Program-made: the position numbers and the translations under genes
In this document: in pieces, positions 1-6,503 of the stretch
Position numbering within the stretch: position 1 is the first letter of the stretch
Layout: each line of letters starts with the position of its first letter
The notes under the pieces: generated by a model
What the model was told of the DNA's origin: nothing
Seen by the model: only the letters and a program-made list of their open reading frames with translations
Database searches by the model: none
NCBI GenBank assembly: GCA_036265325.1
Contig: DATAPH010000030.1
Span: forward strand, 1-11,211
Direction of reading: 5' to 3'
From: AC-51 sp036265325
GTDB lineage: Bacteria; Actinomycetota; UBA4738; HRBIN12
DNA: 11,211 nucleotides

Positions 1-717
1 CCCGAGCAGCCCGCACTCGTACGCGACCTCGGTCGGGCGCCGGCCGAACTTCTCGAGCGTGCTCTGCACCTCGCCCATCGATTCGTTCAGGTGGATGTGG
101 ACGCCGGTGCCGAGGTCAGCCGCAAGGGCGCTGGCGTCGCGGAGCAGATCGATCGAAGCAAGCGGCAACCACTCGATGCCGACCTTGACCTCGACGCGTC
201 CGTTCGCCGCACCGTTGGACGAGCGGAACCCCGCCTCGTTATTCGCGAGCGTGTCGAGGCCGTGCTCCTCGTCGGCGACGACGTTGGAGAGCACCGCGCG
301 GATCCCGATCTCGCCCGCCGCCTTGGCCATCGCATCGATGTGGCGGTACATGTCGTTGACCGCTGTGACGCCGAAGCTGATGGACTCCGCGTAGCTGAGC
401 AGCGCGCCCCAGTACACGGCCTCGGGATCGATCGCCCGCACGAGCGGGTACCAGAATCGCTGCAGGTTCTCGGCGAGCGGGAGATGATCCGCCCACCCCC
501 GGCCGAGCGCCGTGTGGTAGTGCAGATCGACGAGGCCGGGCACCACGGCCCCGCCCTTCGCGTCGAGCACCTTCGTGCCGTGGGGCACTCGCGCCCGCAC
601 GTCGGCCGACGTGCCGACCGCGACGATGCGGTCGCCGTCGATCGCGACCGCACCGTCGAAGAAGACGCCGTGGTCGTCGTTCAATGTGACGACGATGGCG
701 TCGTCGATCAGCAGCAT
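1..717 (-). CDS. Amidohydrolase, deaminase/chlorohydrolase-like (copy 1, C-terminus cut by window edge)
   Basis: This is the N-terminal 239 residues of a metal-dependent amidohydrolase of the cytosine/S-adenosylhomocysteine deaminase and TRZ/ATZ type. Such enzymes hydrolyse an amino or halogen substituent, usually on a nitrogen heterocycle, in the cytoplasm. An N-terminal beta-sandwich part leads into the barrel at LVDLHYH, giving metal ligands H66 and H68. The motif HIHLNES gives ligand H209 and probable catalytic E212. The later His and the metal-binding Asp lie beyond the left edge. From residue 61 to the edge it aligns without gaps to the upstream neighbour at 727-2043, about two thirds identical by hand count, so the two are tandem paralogues. 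The ATG start lies 9 nt after the neighbour's TAA stop; I see only a weak ribosome site, so translation may be coupled. The fold is certain; the substrate is not known. Confidence 0.9.
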   Translation of the reverse strand, partial: MLLIDDAIVVTLNDDHGVFFDGAVAIDGDRIVAVGTSADVRARVPHGTKVLDAKGGAVVPGLVDLHYHTALGRGWADHLPLAENLQRFWYPLVRAIDPEAVYWGALLSYAESISFGVTAVNDMYRHIDAMAKAAGEIGIRAVLSNVVADEEHGLDTLANNEAGFRSSNGAANGRVEVKVGIEWLPLASIDLLRDASALAADLGTGVHIHLNESMGEVQSTLEKFGRRPTEVAYECGLLG

Positions 718-726
718 CGGATCCGC

Positions 727-2043
727 TTATGCGGTCGGGACGACCATGCGATCCAGCACGTGCTGGAACGCGAGGTTGGCCTCGTGCAGGACCTTGCCCT
801 GATCGATCGTCGTGAACTCGTGCTCGCGATACACGACGTTGCCGTCGATGATCGTGGTGTTCACCGCGCTGCCGTTCGCCGCGAAGACGAGGTGCGAGTA
901 CAGGTGCGCCTTCGACTCGGGGAACAGCGGCGTGAACATCTGGTTGTCCAGGTCGATCAGGATGACGTCGGCCTTCTTCCCGGCCGTTAGCTCCCCGGTC
1001 TCGTGCCGCAGCGCCGCCGAGCCGTTGCGAGTCGCCATCCGCACCACGTCGGGCGCCTGCTGCAGGCTCGGATCGACCCGGCTCGCGCGGTGCATCAGCG
1101 ACGCGAACTTCATCACCTCGAACAGGTCGCGACTGTTGTTGCACTCGGCGGCGTCGTGGCCGAGCCCGACGTTGAGCCCCGCCGCGAGCATCTCGGGCAC
1201 CCGCGCGATCCCGTTGCCGAGCTTCGCGTTCGAGGACGGGTTGTGCGAGATCTGCGTGCCTGTCTCGCGCATCAGCGCGATCTCCTTGTCGGACAGCCAC
1301 ACGCAGTGCGCCGCGATGCACCGGTCGAACAGGATGCCGCAGTCGTAGGCGACCTCGGTCGGCCGGCGCCCGAAGCGCTGCTTCGAGTTCTCGACCTCGG
1401 TGAGCGACTCGTTCAGATGGATGTGGATCCCGGTGTCGAGGTCGTCGGCCAGCGTACGGGCGTCGGTCAGCAGGCCTTCGGACGCGAGCGGCAGCCACTC
1501 GATCCCGATGTAGACCTCGATCCGGCCGTTGGCCGCGCCGTGGGACTGCTCGTACGCGATCCGGTTGTCCTCCAGCGTGTCGAGGTCGTGCTCGTCGTCG
1601 GCGATGTCGTTCGAGAGCACCGCGCGGATCCCGATCTCCTCTGCGGCCTTCGCCAGGCCGTCGAGACGCCGGTACATGTCGTTCACCGTGGTGACGCCGC
1701 ACTTGATCGACTCGCTGTAGCTGGCCAGCGCCGCCCAGTACGCCTCCTCCGGGTTGAGTGCGCGGATGATCGGATACCAGCACGTCTCGAGGTACTCCCA
1801 CAGGGGAAGGTGGTCGCTCCAGCCCTTGCCGAGGGCAGTGTGGTAGTGCAGGTCGACGAGACCCGGCAGCACCGCCTTGTCCGAGGCGTCGATCACTGTC
1901 GCGCCGGCCTCATCGACCGCAACGTCCTTGCCGACCTGCGTGATGCGGTCGCCCTCGATCACGACCGTCCCGCCGAACAGCACGTCGTCGTCGTCGTTCA
2001 TCGTGACGACCGTGCCGTTCTTGATGATGATCTTCTCGCTCAT
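727..2043 (-). CDS. Amidohydrolase, deaminase/chlorohydrolase-like (copy 2, complete)
   Basis: A complete 438-residue cytoplasmic amidohydrolase, the usual length for the S-adenosylhomocysteine/guanine deaminase and TRZ/ATZ families. Visible active-site elements are H66 and H68 (LVDLHYH), H209 and E212 (HIHLNES), H246 (AAHCVWLSD), the NPSSNAKLGNGIA stretch at 268-280, and metal-binding D297 in GLGHDAAECNN. Where relatives usually have G-T-D, this protein has G-H-D, next to the metal site. All catalytic residues are present, so it should be active. Hydrolytic deamination of an amino-heterocycle is the likely reaction; dechlorination or N-dealkylation of triazine-like substrates is an alternative. 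The ATG is supported by AGGAAGGGG six bases upstream. It follows the aldehyde dehydrogenase by 20 nt and precedes its own paralogue by 9 nt. Confidence 0.93.
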   Translation of the reverse strand: MSEKIIIKNGTVVTMNDDDDVLFGGTVVIEGDRITQVGKDVAVDEAGATVIDASDKAVLPGLVDLHYHTALGKGWSDHLPLWEYLETCWYPIIRALNPEEAYWAALASYSESIKCGVTTVNDMYRRLDGLAKAAEEIGIRAVLSNDIADDEHDLDTLEDNRIAYEQSHGAANGRIEVYIGIEWLPLASEGLLTDARTLADDLDTGIHIHLNESLTEVENSKQRFGRRPTEVAYDCGILFDRCIAAHCVWLSDKEIALMRETGTQISHNPSSNAKLGNGIARVPEMLAAGLNVGLGHDAAECNNSRDLFEVMKFASLMHRASRVDPSLQQAPDVVRMATRNGSAALRHETGELTAGKKADVILIDLDNQMFTPLFPESKAHLYSHLVFAANGSAVNTTIIDGNVVYREHEFTTIDQGKVLHEANLAFQHVLDRMVVPTA

Positions 2044-2063
2044 CGCGAACCCCTTCCTATCGC
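2044..2063 (-). promoter_or_regulatory. Intergenic gap with ribosome binding site for the complete amidohydrolase
   Basis: The 20-nt gap holds a purine-rich AGGAAGGGG (complement of 2050-2058) six bases before the ATG at 2043. It fixes the start of the 438-residue amidohydrolase. No promoter or terminator is visible. Confidence 0.75.
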
Positions 2064-3575
2064 CTACCGCGAGATGCCTTGTCCGCCGGTCGGGACCGCG
2101 GAGGTCAGGTCGACCCACACCGACTTGGAGTGCAGGTACGGCTCGAGCGCCTCTTCGCCGAGCTCCTTGCCGAACCCGGAGTGCTTGCGGCCGCCGAACG
2201 GCACGGCCACGTCGAACATGCCGTACGTGTTGATCCACACGGTGCCGGCGTCGAGGCGGTCGGCGATCCGCAGCGCCTTGCTGGTGTCGGCGGTCCAGAT
2301 CCCCGAGGCGAGGCCGTAGTCGACGCCGTTGGCGAGCGCGAGCAGCTCGTCCTCGGTCTCCCACGGGATCACCGCGAGCACCGGCCCGAAGATCTCCTCC
2401 TGCGCAGCCTTCATGTCGTTCGTCATGCCGCCGAGCACCGTCGGCTCGAGGAAGAAGCCGCCCTCGAGGCCGGCGACGCTCGCCTCGTTGCCGCCCGCCG
2501 CGACCTTGGCGCCTTGTTCCTGGGCGTTCTCGACGTAGCCCTTCACGCGCGCGCGATGGTTCGACGAGATGAGCGGCCCCATCTGCGTCTCTGGGTCGAG
2601 TCCCGACCCCAGGCGGATCTCCTTCGCCTGGGCCGCGACGCGCTCGGTCAGCTCGTCGGCGACGGGCGCCTCGACGAACAGCCGGGAGCCGGCCACGCAC
2701 GCCTGACCCTGGTTGAAGAAGATGCCGCCGAACGCACCCGCGGAGGCAGCCTCGAGGTTCGCGTCGGCGAACACGATGTTCGGGCTCTTGCCGCCGAGCT
2801 CGAGCGTCACGCGCTTGAGGCCGTCGACGGCCGTGCGCATGATCTCCTTGCCCGTCGCCGTCTGGCCGGTGAACGCGACCTTCTGCACGCCGGGATGCCG
2901 CACGAGCGACGCGCCCACCTCGGGACCGCCGATCACGACGTTGATGACGCCCGGCGGGAAGCCTGCCTCGTCGACCAGCTGCATCAGCCGGAGGGTCGAG
3001 AGCGGCGCGAGCTCCGAGGGCTTGATCACGATCGTGCACCCGGCCGCGAGGGCGGGACCCAGCTTGTACGCGACCTCGAGGAGCGGGAAGTTCCACGGGG
3101 TGATCGCGGCGACCACGCCGACCGGCTCGCGCTTGGCGACGGTGAACATGCCCGGGATCGAGTTGGGCAGGACCTTGCCCTCGATCTTCGTCGTCCACCC
3201 GCCGTAGTAGCGAAGCAGCTCGATCGTGAGGGCGATGTCGACGAGCTGCGCCTCCCACATCGGTTTGCCGTTGTCGAGGACCTCGATCGTCGCGAACTCA
3301 TCCTTGGCCGCCTCGAGCAGATCCGCCAGGCGCCAGATCAACTTCGCGCGCTGGGTCGGCGGCGTGAACCGCCATCCGTCGAAGGCGCGGCCGGCGGCGG
3401 CGACCGCGGCGTCGACGTCGCGCGTCGACGCGAGTGGCGCCTCGGCGAGCTGCGCGCCGGTTGCGGGGTTCAGCGAAGGGAGGCCCTCGTCGGTCTCGAC
3501 GAATGCGCCGTCGATGTACAGCCGCATCGGCTCCTCGAGGAAGTCGATCCGCGGCTGCGTGTCGGTGGATGCCAT
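2064..3575 (-). CDS. NAD(P)-dependent aldehyde dehydrogenase
   Basis: A 503-residue member of the ALDH superfamily, which oxidises an aldehyde to a carboxylate through a cysteine thiohemiacetal; the length is normal. Visible landmarks are N162 in TPWNFP, K185 in IKPSE (cofactor binding), FTGQTATG at 235-242 (nucleotide-binding loop), general base E259 in LELGGKSP, nucleophile C293 in NQGQACVAGSR, E394 in EEIFGP and the C-terminal PFGGRKHSGFG stretch at 459-469. All catalytic residues are intact. The ATG at 3575 is supported by GGAAGGAG eight bases upstream; the next in-frame ATG (residue 17) has no comparable site. It lies 34 nt after the alcohol dehydrogenase and 20 nt before the amidohydrolases. 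The natural reading is that it oxidises the aldehyde made by its neighbour. The individual substrate cannot be read from sequence; betaine-aldehyde or aliphatic aldehyde dehydrogenases share these motifs. Confidence 0.94.
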   Translation of the reverse strand: MASTDTQPRIDFLEEPMRLYIDGAFVETDEGLPSLNPATGAQLAEAPLASTRDVDAAVAAAGRAFDGWRFTPPTQRAKLIWRLADLLEAAKDEFATIEVLDNGKPMWEAQLVDIALTIELLRYYGGWTTKIEGKVLPNSIPGMFTVAKREPVGVVAAITPWNFPLLEVAYKLGPALAAGCTIVIKPSELAPLSTLRLMQLVDEAGFPPGVINVVIGGPEVGASLVRHPGVQKVAFTGQTATGKEIMRTAVDGLKRVTLELGGKSPNIVFADANLEAASAGAFGGIFFNQGQACVAGSRLFVEAPVADELTERVAAQAKEIRLGSGLDPETQMGPLISSNHRARVKGYVENAQEQGAKVAAGGNEASVAGLEGGFFLEPTVLGGMTNDMKAAQEEIFGPVLAVIPWETEDELLALANGVDYGLASGIWTADTSKALRIADRLDAGTVWINTYGMFDVAVPFGGRKHSGFGKELGEEALEPYLHSKSVWVDLTSAVPTGGQGISR

Positions 3576-3609
3576 CGTTGCGTCTCCTTCCAGCGGGTTG
3601 CGTAGGGGG
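3576..3609 (-). promoter_or_regulatory. Intergenic gap with ribosome binding site for aldehyde dehydrogenase
   Basis: This 34-nt gap, the largest in the window, contains GGAAGGAGA (complement of 3583-3591). Its AGGAG core is eight bases from the ATG at 3575. There is no hairpin followed by a T-run, so I do not call a terminator. Confidence 0.7.
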
Positions 3610-4632
3610 TTAGGCGAGCTCGAGCACCTGGCGGCCGAGCACCGAGCGCCCCCGGAGCGCGGCCAGCGCGTCGTGGACGCCGTCCATCGGGTAGGACGCG
3701 GCGATGGGGACGCGCAGCGCGCCGGCGTCCGCGAGCGTGAGCGCGTCCTGGAGATCCAACCGCGTCGCCGCGACCGTCGACACGAAGACCGTCTCGGGCA
3801 AGATGAACTCGATCGGGTGCACCTCGAGCGACTGATCGGTGTAGCCGGTCGACACGAACCGGCCGCCCTTCGCGAGCGAGCGAATGCCGGCGAGCATCGA
3901 CGCCGTCGTCCCGACGAGCTCGAAGAACACGTCCGCGCCCCGGCCGCCGGTGAGACCGCGAAGTTCGTCGGCAACCGACTCGTATCCCTTCTCGCCGAGC
4001 ACCACGCCGCCGCTGGCGCCGTGCGATTCTGCGAGCTTGAACTTCTCGTCCGAGTCGGCGATCGCGAGCACGCGCGCGCCGGCGTGCGCCGCTGCCTGGA
4101 CGACGAGCACGCCGACGCCGCCGATCCCGTCGACCACCGCGGTGTCGCCCAGACGAAGTCCAGAGAGCTTCGTCGCGTGCATCGCGGTCATCCCGGCGCA
4201 CGTGAGCACCGACGCGGTCGCGAGGTCGACGCCGTCGGGCACGGGTACCGCGTTCTGCTCGGGAACCACGGCGTACTCCGCGTCGCCGCCGTCCCGGTTG
4301 AACCCGAGTTGGTCGGGCTCGTTGTCACAGATGTTCGTGCGGCCCTTCAGGCACTGTTCGCAGCGGCCGCAGAAGATCTTGTTGTAGATCGCGACGCGGG
4401 CTCCGACCGGCGTGCGGACGCCGTCGCCCACCGCCTCGACCACGCCGGCCGCCTCGTGACCGAGCGTCATCGGGTACGGGTCCGGTTTGATCATGCCGTC
4501 GAGGATGTGCAGGTCGGTGCCGCAGACGCCCGCCGCGTGCACACGAACGAGCACCTCGCCCGGGCCGGGCGTGGGCGCCTCGATGTCGTCGACACGCAAG
4601 ACCAGGTCCTCGTGGATCCGTGCAGCACGCAT
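3610..4632 (-). CDS. Zinc-dependent medium-chain alcohol dehydrogenase
   Basis: A 340-residue medium-chain dehydrogenase, probably NAD-linked, that interconverts an alcohol and an aldehyde. Catalytic zinc ligands appear as C37 (GVCGTD), H59-E60 (LGHEAAG) and probably C145. The structural zinc lobe is complete with C88, C91, C94 and C102. The Rossmann motif GIGGVG lies at 169-174, and D193 at the end of the second strand favours NAD over NADP. It ends in TAA. Its ATG overlaps the stop of the TenA-type gene by one base (TGATG) and is preceded by a near-perfect AAGGAGG site inside that gene. This close coupling suggests it works on the TenA product, a hydroxymethyl compound if TenA acts as expected, and passes an aldehyde to the next gene. 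That substrate assignment is inference; the family assignment is firm. Confidence 0.94.
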   Translation of the reverse strand: MRAARIHEDLVLRVDDIEAPTPGPGEVLVRVHAAGVCGTDLHILDGMIKPDPYPMTLGHEAAGVVEAVGDGVRTPVGARVAIYNKIFCGRCEQCLKGRTNICDNEPDQLGFNRDGGDAEYAVVPEQNAVPVPDGVDLATASVLTCAGMTAMHATKLSGLRLGDTAVVDGIGGVGVLVVQAAAHAGARVLAIADSDEKFKLAESHGASGGVVLGEKGYESVADELRGLTGGRGADVFFELVGTTASMLAGIRSLAKGGRFVSTGYTDQSLEVHPIEFILPETVFVSTVAATRLDLQDALTLADAGALRVPIAASYPMDGVHDALAALRGRSVLGRQVLELA

Positions 4633-5378
4633 CAGGGGTTTCCTCCTTGTTCTCTGGCTTGTTTCCTGGCTCGTTCTCTGGCTTGTTCTCTGGCTCGTTC
4701 GTCGGGGGAGCCGCCGTCGGCGCTCCCGTACGCCATGTCCCAGAACGCTCGTTCGTACCAGGTGGAACGCTCGAAGATGTCGGCGAGCGCGGCAACACGC
4801 GCGCCGTCGTTCGGGTCGACGAGCCGGTCGAGCAGCACCGTGGTGTCGTCGACGAGCCCGTCGTAGTCGTCGTCGCCGAACAGCGCGATCCAGTCCGCGT
4901 AGATCGGATCGGCCGGCCGCGAGGCCATCAGCGGCCGGGCGATCTCGCCGTAGCTCCACTGGCACGGCAGGACCGCCGCGAGACCGGCCGGACAGTCTTC
5001 CATCGCGCACACCGCGAGAAGATGTCGCGTGTACGAGTACGTCGTCGGGAGCATCCGCCCGCGGCCCGCCTCGGTGTCCTCGTCCCCGCCGAGCTTCTCG
5101 AGGAATGCGAGGTTCGCCGGGATCTCGTCCTGGACGATCCGGATCTCGAAGCGGGTGAGCACATCGAGCGCCGATCGATCGGGCGCGCCCGCGAGCAGCA
5201 GACCGATCGCGCGGGCATAGGCCTCGAGGTACAGCACGTTCTGCCGGAAGTAGCCGCGGAAGGTCTCGTGCGGCAGCGTGCCGGCCGCGATCTCTCGGAC
5301 CATCGGATGCGCGACCGCCGCCGCCCACGTCTCTTCGCCGGCGTCGTGCAGCATCACGGAAACGCGCTGGCCGCTCAT
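4632..5378 (-). CDS. tenA-like: TenA-type (TenA_C) aminohydrolase with extended charged tail
   Basis: A 248-residue helical protein of the TenA/thiaminase II family, which in characterised members hydrolyses 4-amino-5-aminomethyl-2-methylpyrimidine to the hydroxymethyl form. By comparison with Bacillus subtilis TenA (remembered numbering), nucleophile Cys135 corresponds to C139 in LPCQWSYGEI, Glu205 to E209 in STWYERAFWDMAY, Tyr47 to Y50, Tyr112 to about Y116 and Tyr139 to Y143. The residue matching Asp44 is N47 in FRQNVLYL, a change at a pyrimidine-contacting position. The core ends near residue 219. Residues 229-244 are four tandem A-R-(E/K)-(Q/R) tetrapeptides encoded by a 12-bp repeat, an unusual Arg/Glu tail. 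The ATG overlaps the regulator's stop as ATGA. With its neighbours it could take part in aminopyrimidine breakdown rather than thiamin salvage. A non-thiamin substrate is possible. Confidence 0.88.
   Translation of the reverse strand: MSGQRVSVMLHDAGEETWAAAVAHPMVREIAAGTLPHETFRGYFRQNVLYLEAYARAIGLLLAGAPDRSALDVLTRFEIRIVQDEIPANLAFLEKLGGDEDTEAGRGRMLPTTYSYTRHLLAVCAMEDCPAGLAAVLPCQWSYGEIARPLMASRPADPIYADWIALFGDDDYDGLVDDTTVLLDRLVDPNDGARVAALADIFERSTWYERAFWDMAYGSADGGSPDERAREQARERARKQAREQGGNP
4641..4648 (-). promoter_or_regulatory. Strong ribosome binding site for the alcohol dehydrogenase, inside the TenA-type gene
   Basis: The complement reads AAGGAGGA, close to a perfect anti-16S match, eight bases before the ATG at 4632. 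It lies in the last codons of the TenA-type gene (Gln-Gly-Gly). It touches the end of the 12-bp repeat block, so translation of the dehydrogenase can start both by coupling and independently. Confidence 0.8.
4647..4694 (-). repeat. Four tandem 12-bp repeats within the TenA-type gene
   Basis: On the plus strand, units of ttgttctctggc occur at 4647-4658, 4659-4670 (ttgtttcctggc), 4671-4682 (tcgttctctggc) and 4683-4694; a decayed fifth unit may begin at 4695. They are in frame and encode residues 229-244 of the TenA-type protein as AREQ, ARER, ARKQ and AREQ. Twelve bases is a whole number of codons, so gain or loss of units would not shift the frame. Confidence 0.9.
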
Positions 5379-6088
5379 CGACTCCCCGCCTGGTGCTGCA
5401 TGCCCGCGAGTTGATCGCCCCGGACGCTTCCGATGTGCACGCGCAACGCGCGCTCGGCCTCGTCGGCGTCGCCCTGCGCGATGGCTTCGACGATCGCCGC
5501 GTGCTCCTCGACGGACGCTTCCACCCGGCCGGGGATCTCCTCGGTGAGCTTCCCGATCCGCGTCAGGTGCGCCCGGAGCGTCTCGATCAGGCCGCGGATC
5601 CGAACGTTCGCAACCTGTTCGAACACGATCTGGTCGAAGCGTCCGAGCAGCTCGGCGAGCCCCGCGAGATCGCCTGCATCGCGCGCGGCCCGGCTCCGCT
5701 CGATCACGTCTCTGAACGCCGCGAGCGTCTCGTCGTCCACGTCGGTCGCCGCGGCGCGGACCGCGGCGCCCTCGAGCAGCTCGCGCAGCTCGTAGATCTC
5801 CTGGAGGTCGCGCTCGGAGTAGTCGGTGACGACCGCACCCTTGAACGACGTCGCCTCGACGAGCCCTTCCTGCTCGAGCCGGCCGAGCGCCTCGCGGACC
5901 GGCGTCTTGCTCACGCCGAGCTGCGTCGCGATGGCCGCTTCGCGCAGCGGGGTGCCGGGCTCGAGACGCAGGTCGACGATCGCCCCGCGGATCTCCTCGT
6001 AGACCCAGTCGGTGACCAGCTGGCGATCCGGACGTGGCTGGAAGACGGCGCCGTCGGGTTGGCTCGTGCCGGGCGTGGACTCAGCCAT
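5375..6088 (-). CDS. GntR-family (FadR/FCD-type) transcriptional regulator
   Basis: A 237-residue regulator. The N-terminal winged helix-turn-helix (about 22-90) has the GntR signature LREAAIATQLGVSKTPVREAL with the recognition helix near 60-69. The C-terminal all-helical FCD domain (about 94-222) binds small acids or metal in relatives. Of the usual FCD metal ligands, D152, H196 and H218 are visible; the His expected four residues after the Asp is F156, so metal binding may be altered. The ATG overlaps the end of the VOC gene by 8 nt and has GGGAGG eight bases upstream. The stop overlaps the next start as ATGA. Its place inside the catabolic operon suggests it is a local, probably repressor-type regulator answering to a pathway intermediate. 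No operator was identified. Confidence 0.92.
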   Translation of the reverse strand: MAESTPGTSQPDGAVFQPRPDRQLVTDWVYEEIRGAIVDLRLEPGTPLREAAIATQLGVSKTPVREALGRLEQEGLVEATSFKGAVVTDYSERDLQEIYELRELLEGAAVRAAATDVDDETLAAFRDVIERSRAARDAGDLAGLAELLGRFDQIVFEQVANVRIRGLIETLRAHLTRIGKLTEEIPGRVEASVEEHAAIVEAIAQGDADEAERALRVHIGSVRGDQLAGMQHQAGSR

Positions 6089-6503
6089 CGTCCGAGCCTC
6101 CCTCGGGCGCTTCCACCAGCTCGATCAAGACGCCGCCCGCCGCGGATGGATGCAGGAACGCGACGCGCGTGCCCATGCCGCCGGCCCGCGGGCTGTGATC
6201 GATCAACGCGACGCCGTGTTCGTCCAGGTCCGCCAGCGCGTCGTCGAGCGAGTCGACCACGAACGCGATGTGGTGGAGCCCTGGCCCGCGTTTGTCGAGG
6301 AAACGCCGGACGACGCCGTCGTCGCCGGCCTCCAAGGTCTGCACGAACGGTCCGCCGACCTCGTACATCCGCTCGGTGAACCCGTCGCCCTCCTCTGTGT
6401 GCACCGGTGAGCCGAGGAGTGCCGCGAACAACGCTTCCCCGGTACGGTCCTCGCCGCTCGCCACGGCGACGTGATGCAAGCCCGTCACGCGCCAGTCGCT
6501 CAC
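6081..6503 (-). CDS. VOC-family protein, methylmalonyl-CoA epimerase-like
   Basis: A 140-residue single-chain VOC protein, the length of methylmalonyl-CoA epimerase, which inverts the alpha-carbon of a 2-methylacyl-CoA. Two beta-alpha-beta-beta-beta halves are visible. Likely metal ligands matching the His/Gln/His/Glu set of the epimerase are H11 (LHHVAV), Q55 (FVQTLE), H78 (LHHIAFVV) and E128 (VLIELVE). Acidic residues 37-38 lie near where the first catalytic Glu is expected, but I cannot align them exactly. The GTG start at 6503 overlaps the LLM gene's stop (GTGA) and has GGAGG seven bases upstream. Since the same operon carries a B12-dependent acyl-CoA mutase, an epimerase role is likely. 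A lyase/dioxygenase-type VOC activity is the alternative. Confidence 0.87.
   Translation of the reverse strand: MSDWRVTGLHHVAVASGEDRTGEALFAALLGSPVHTEEGDGFTERMYEVGGPFVQTLEAGDDGVVRRFLDKRGPGLHHIAFVVDSLDDALADLDEHGVALIDHSPRAGGMGTRVAFLHPSAAGGVLIELVEAPEGGSDDG

Noticed and set aside
239..1801. Long minus-strand frame overlapping both amidohydrolases
   Set aside because: It is out of frame with the two proteins that carry intact HxH and HIHLNE motifs, and its Arg/Gly-rich product matches no family.
727..3258. A fused aldehyde dehydrogenase-amidohydrolase reading frame
   Set aside because: The amidohydrolase frame is open upstream by chance. The real start is the ATG at 2043 with a good ribosome site, and the aldehyde dehydrogenase ends in a different frame at 2064.
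91..3605. Long plus-strand open frames (91-990, 1003-2319, 2079-3605)
   Set aside because: They lie opposite well-recognised amidohydrolase and aldehyde dehydrogenase genes. Their Arg/Val/Asp-rich composition is typical of antisense frames in high-GC DNA, and they show no recognisable domain or convincing start.
3576..3609. Terminator or internal promoter between the alcohol and aldehyde dehydrogenase genes
   Set aside because: The gap holds a ribosome site but no hairpin with a T-run and no convincing -35/-10 pair.
4647..4694. CRISPR-like array
   Set aside because: The units are only 12 bp, contiguous without spacers and in frame with a coding sequence.
3226..4866. Plus-strand 546-residue frame spanning the dehydrogenases
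   Set aside because: It is a shadow of the alcohol and aldehyde dehydrogenase genes, low in complexity and without domain signatures.
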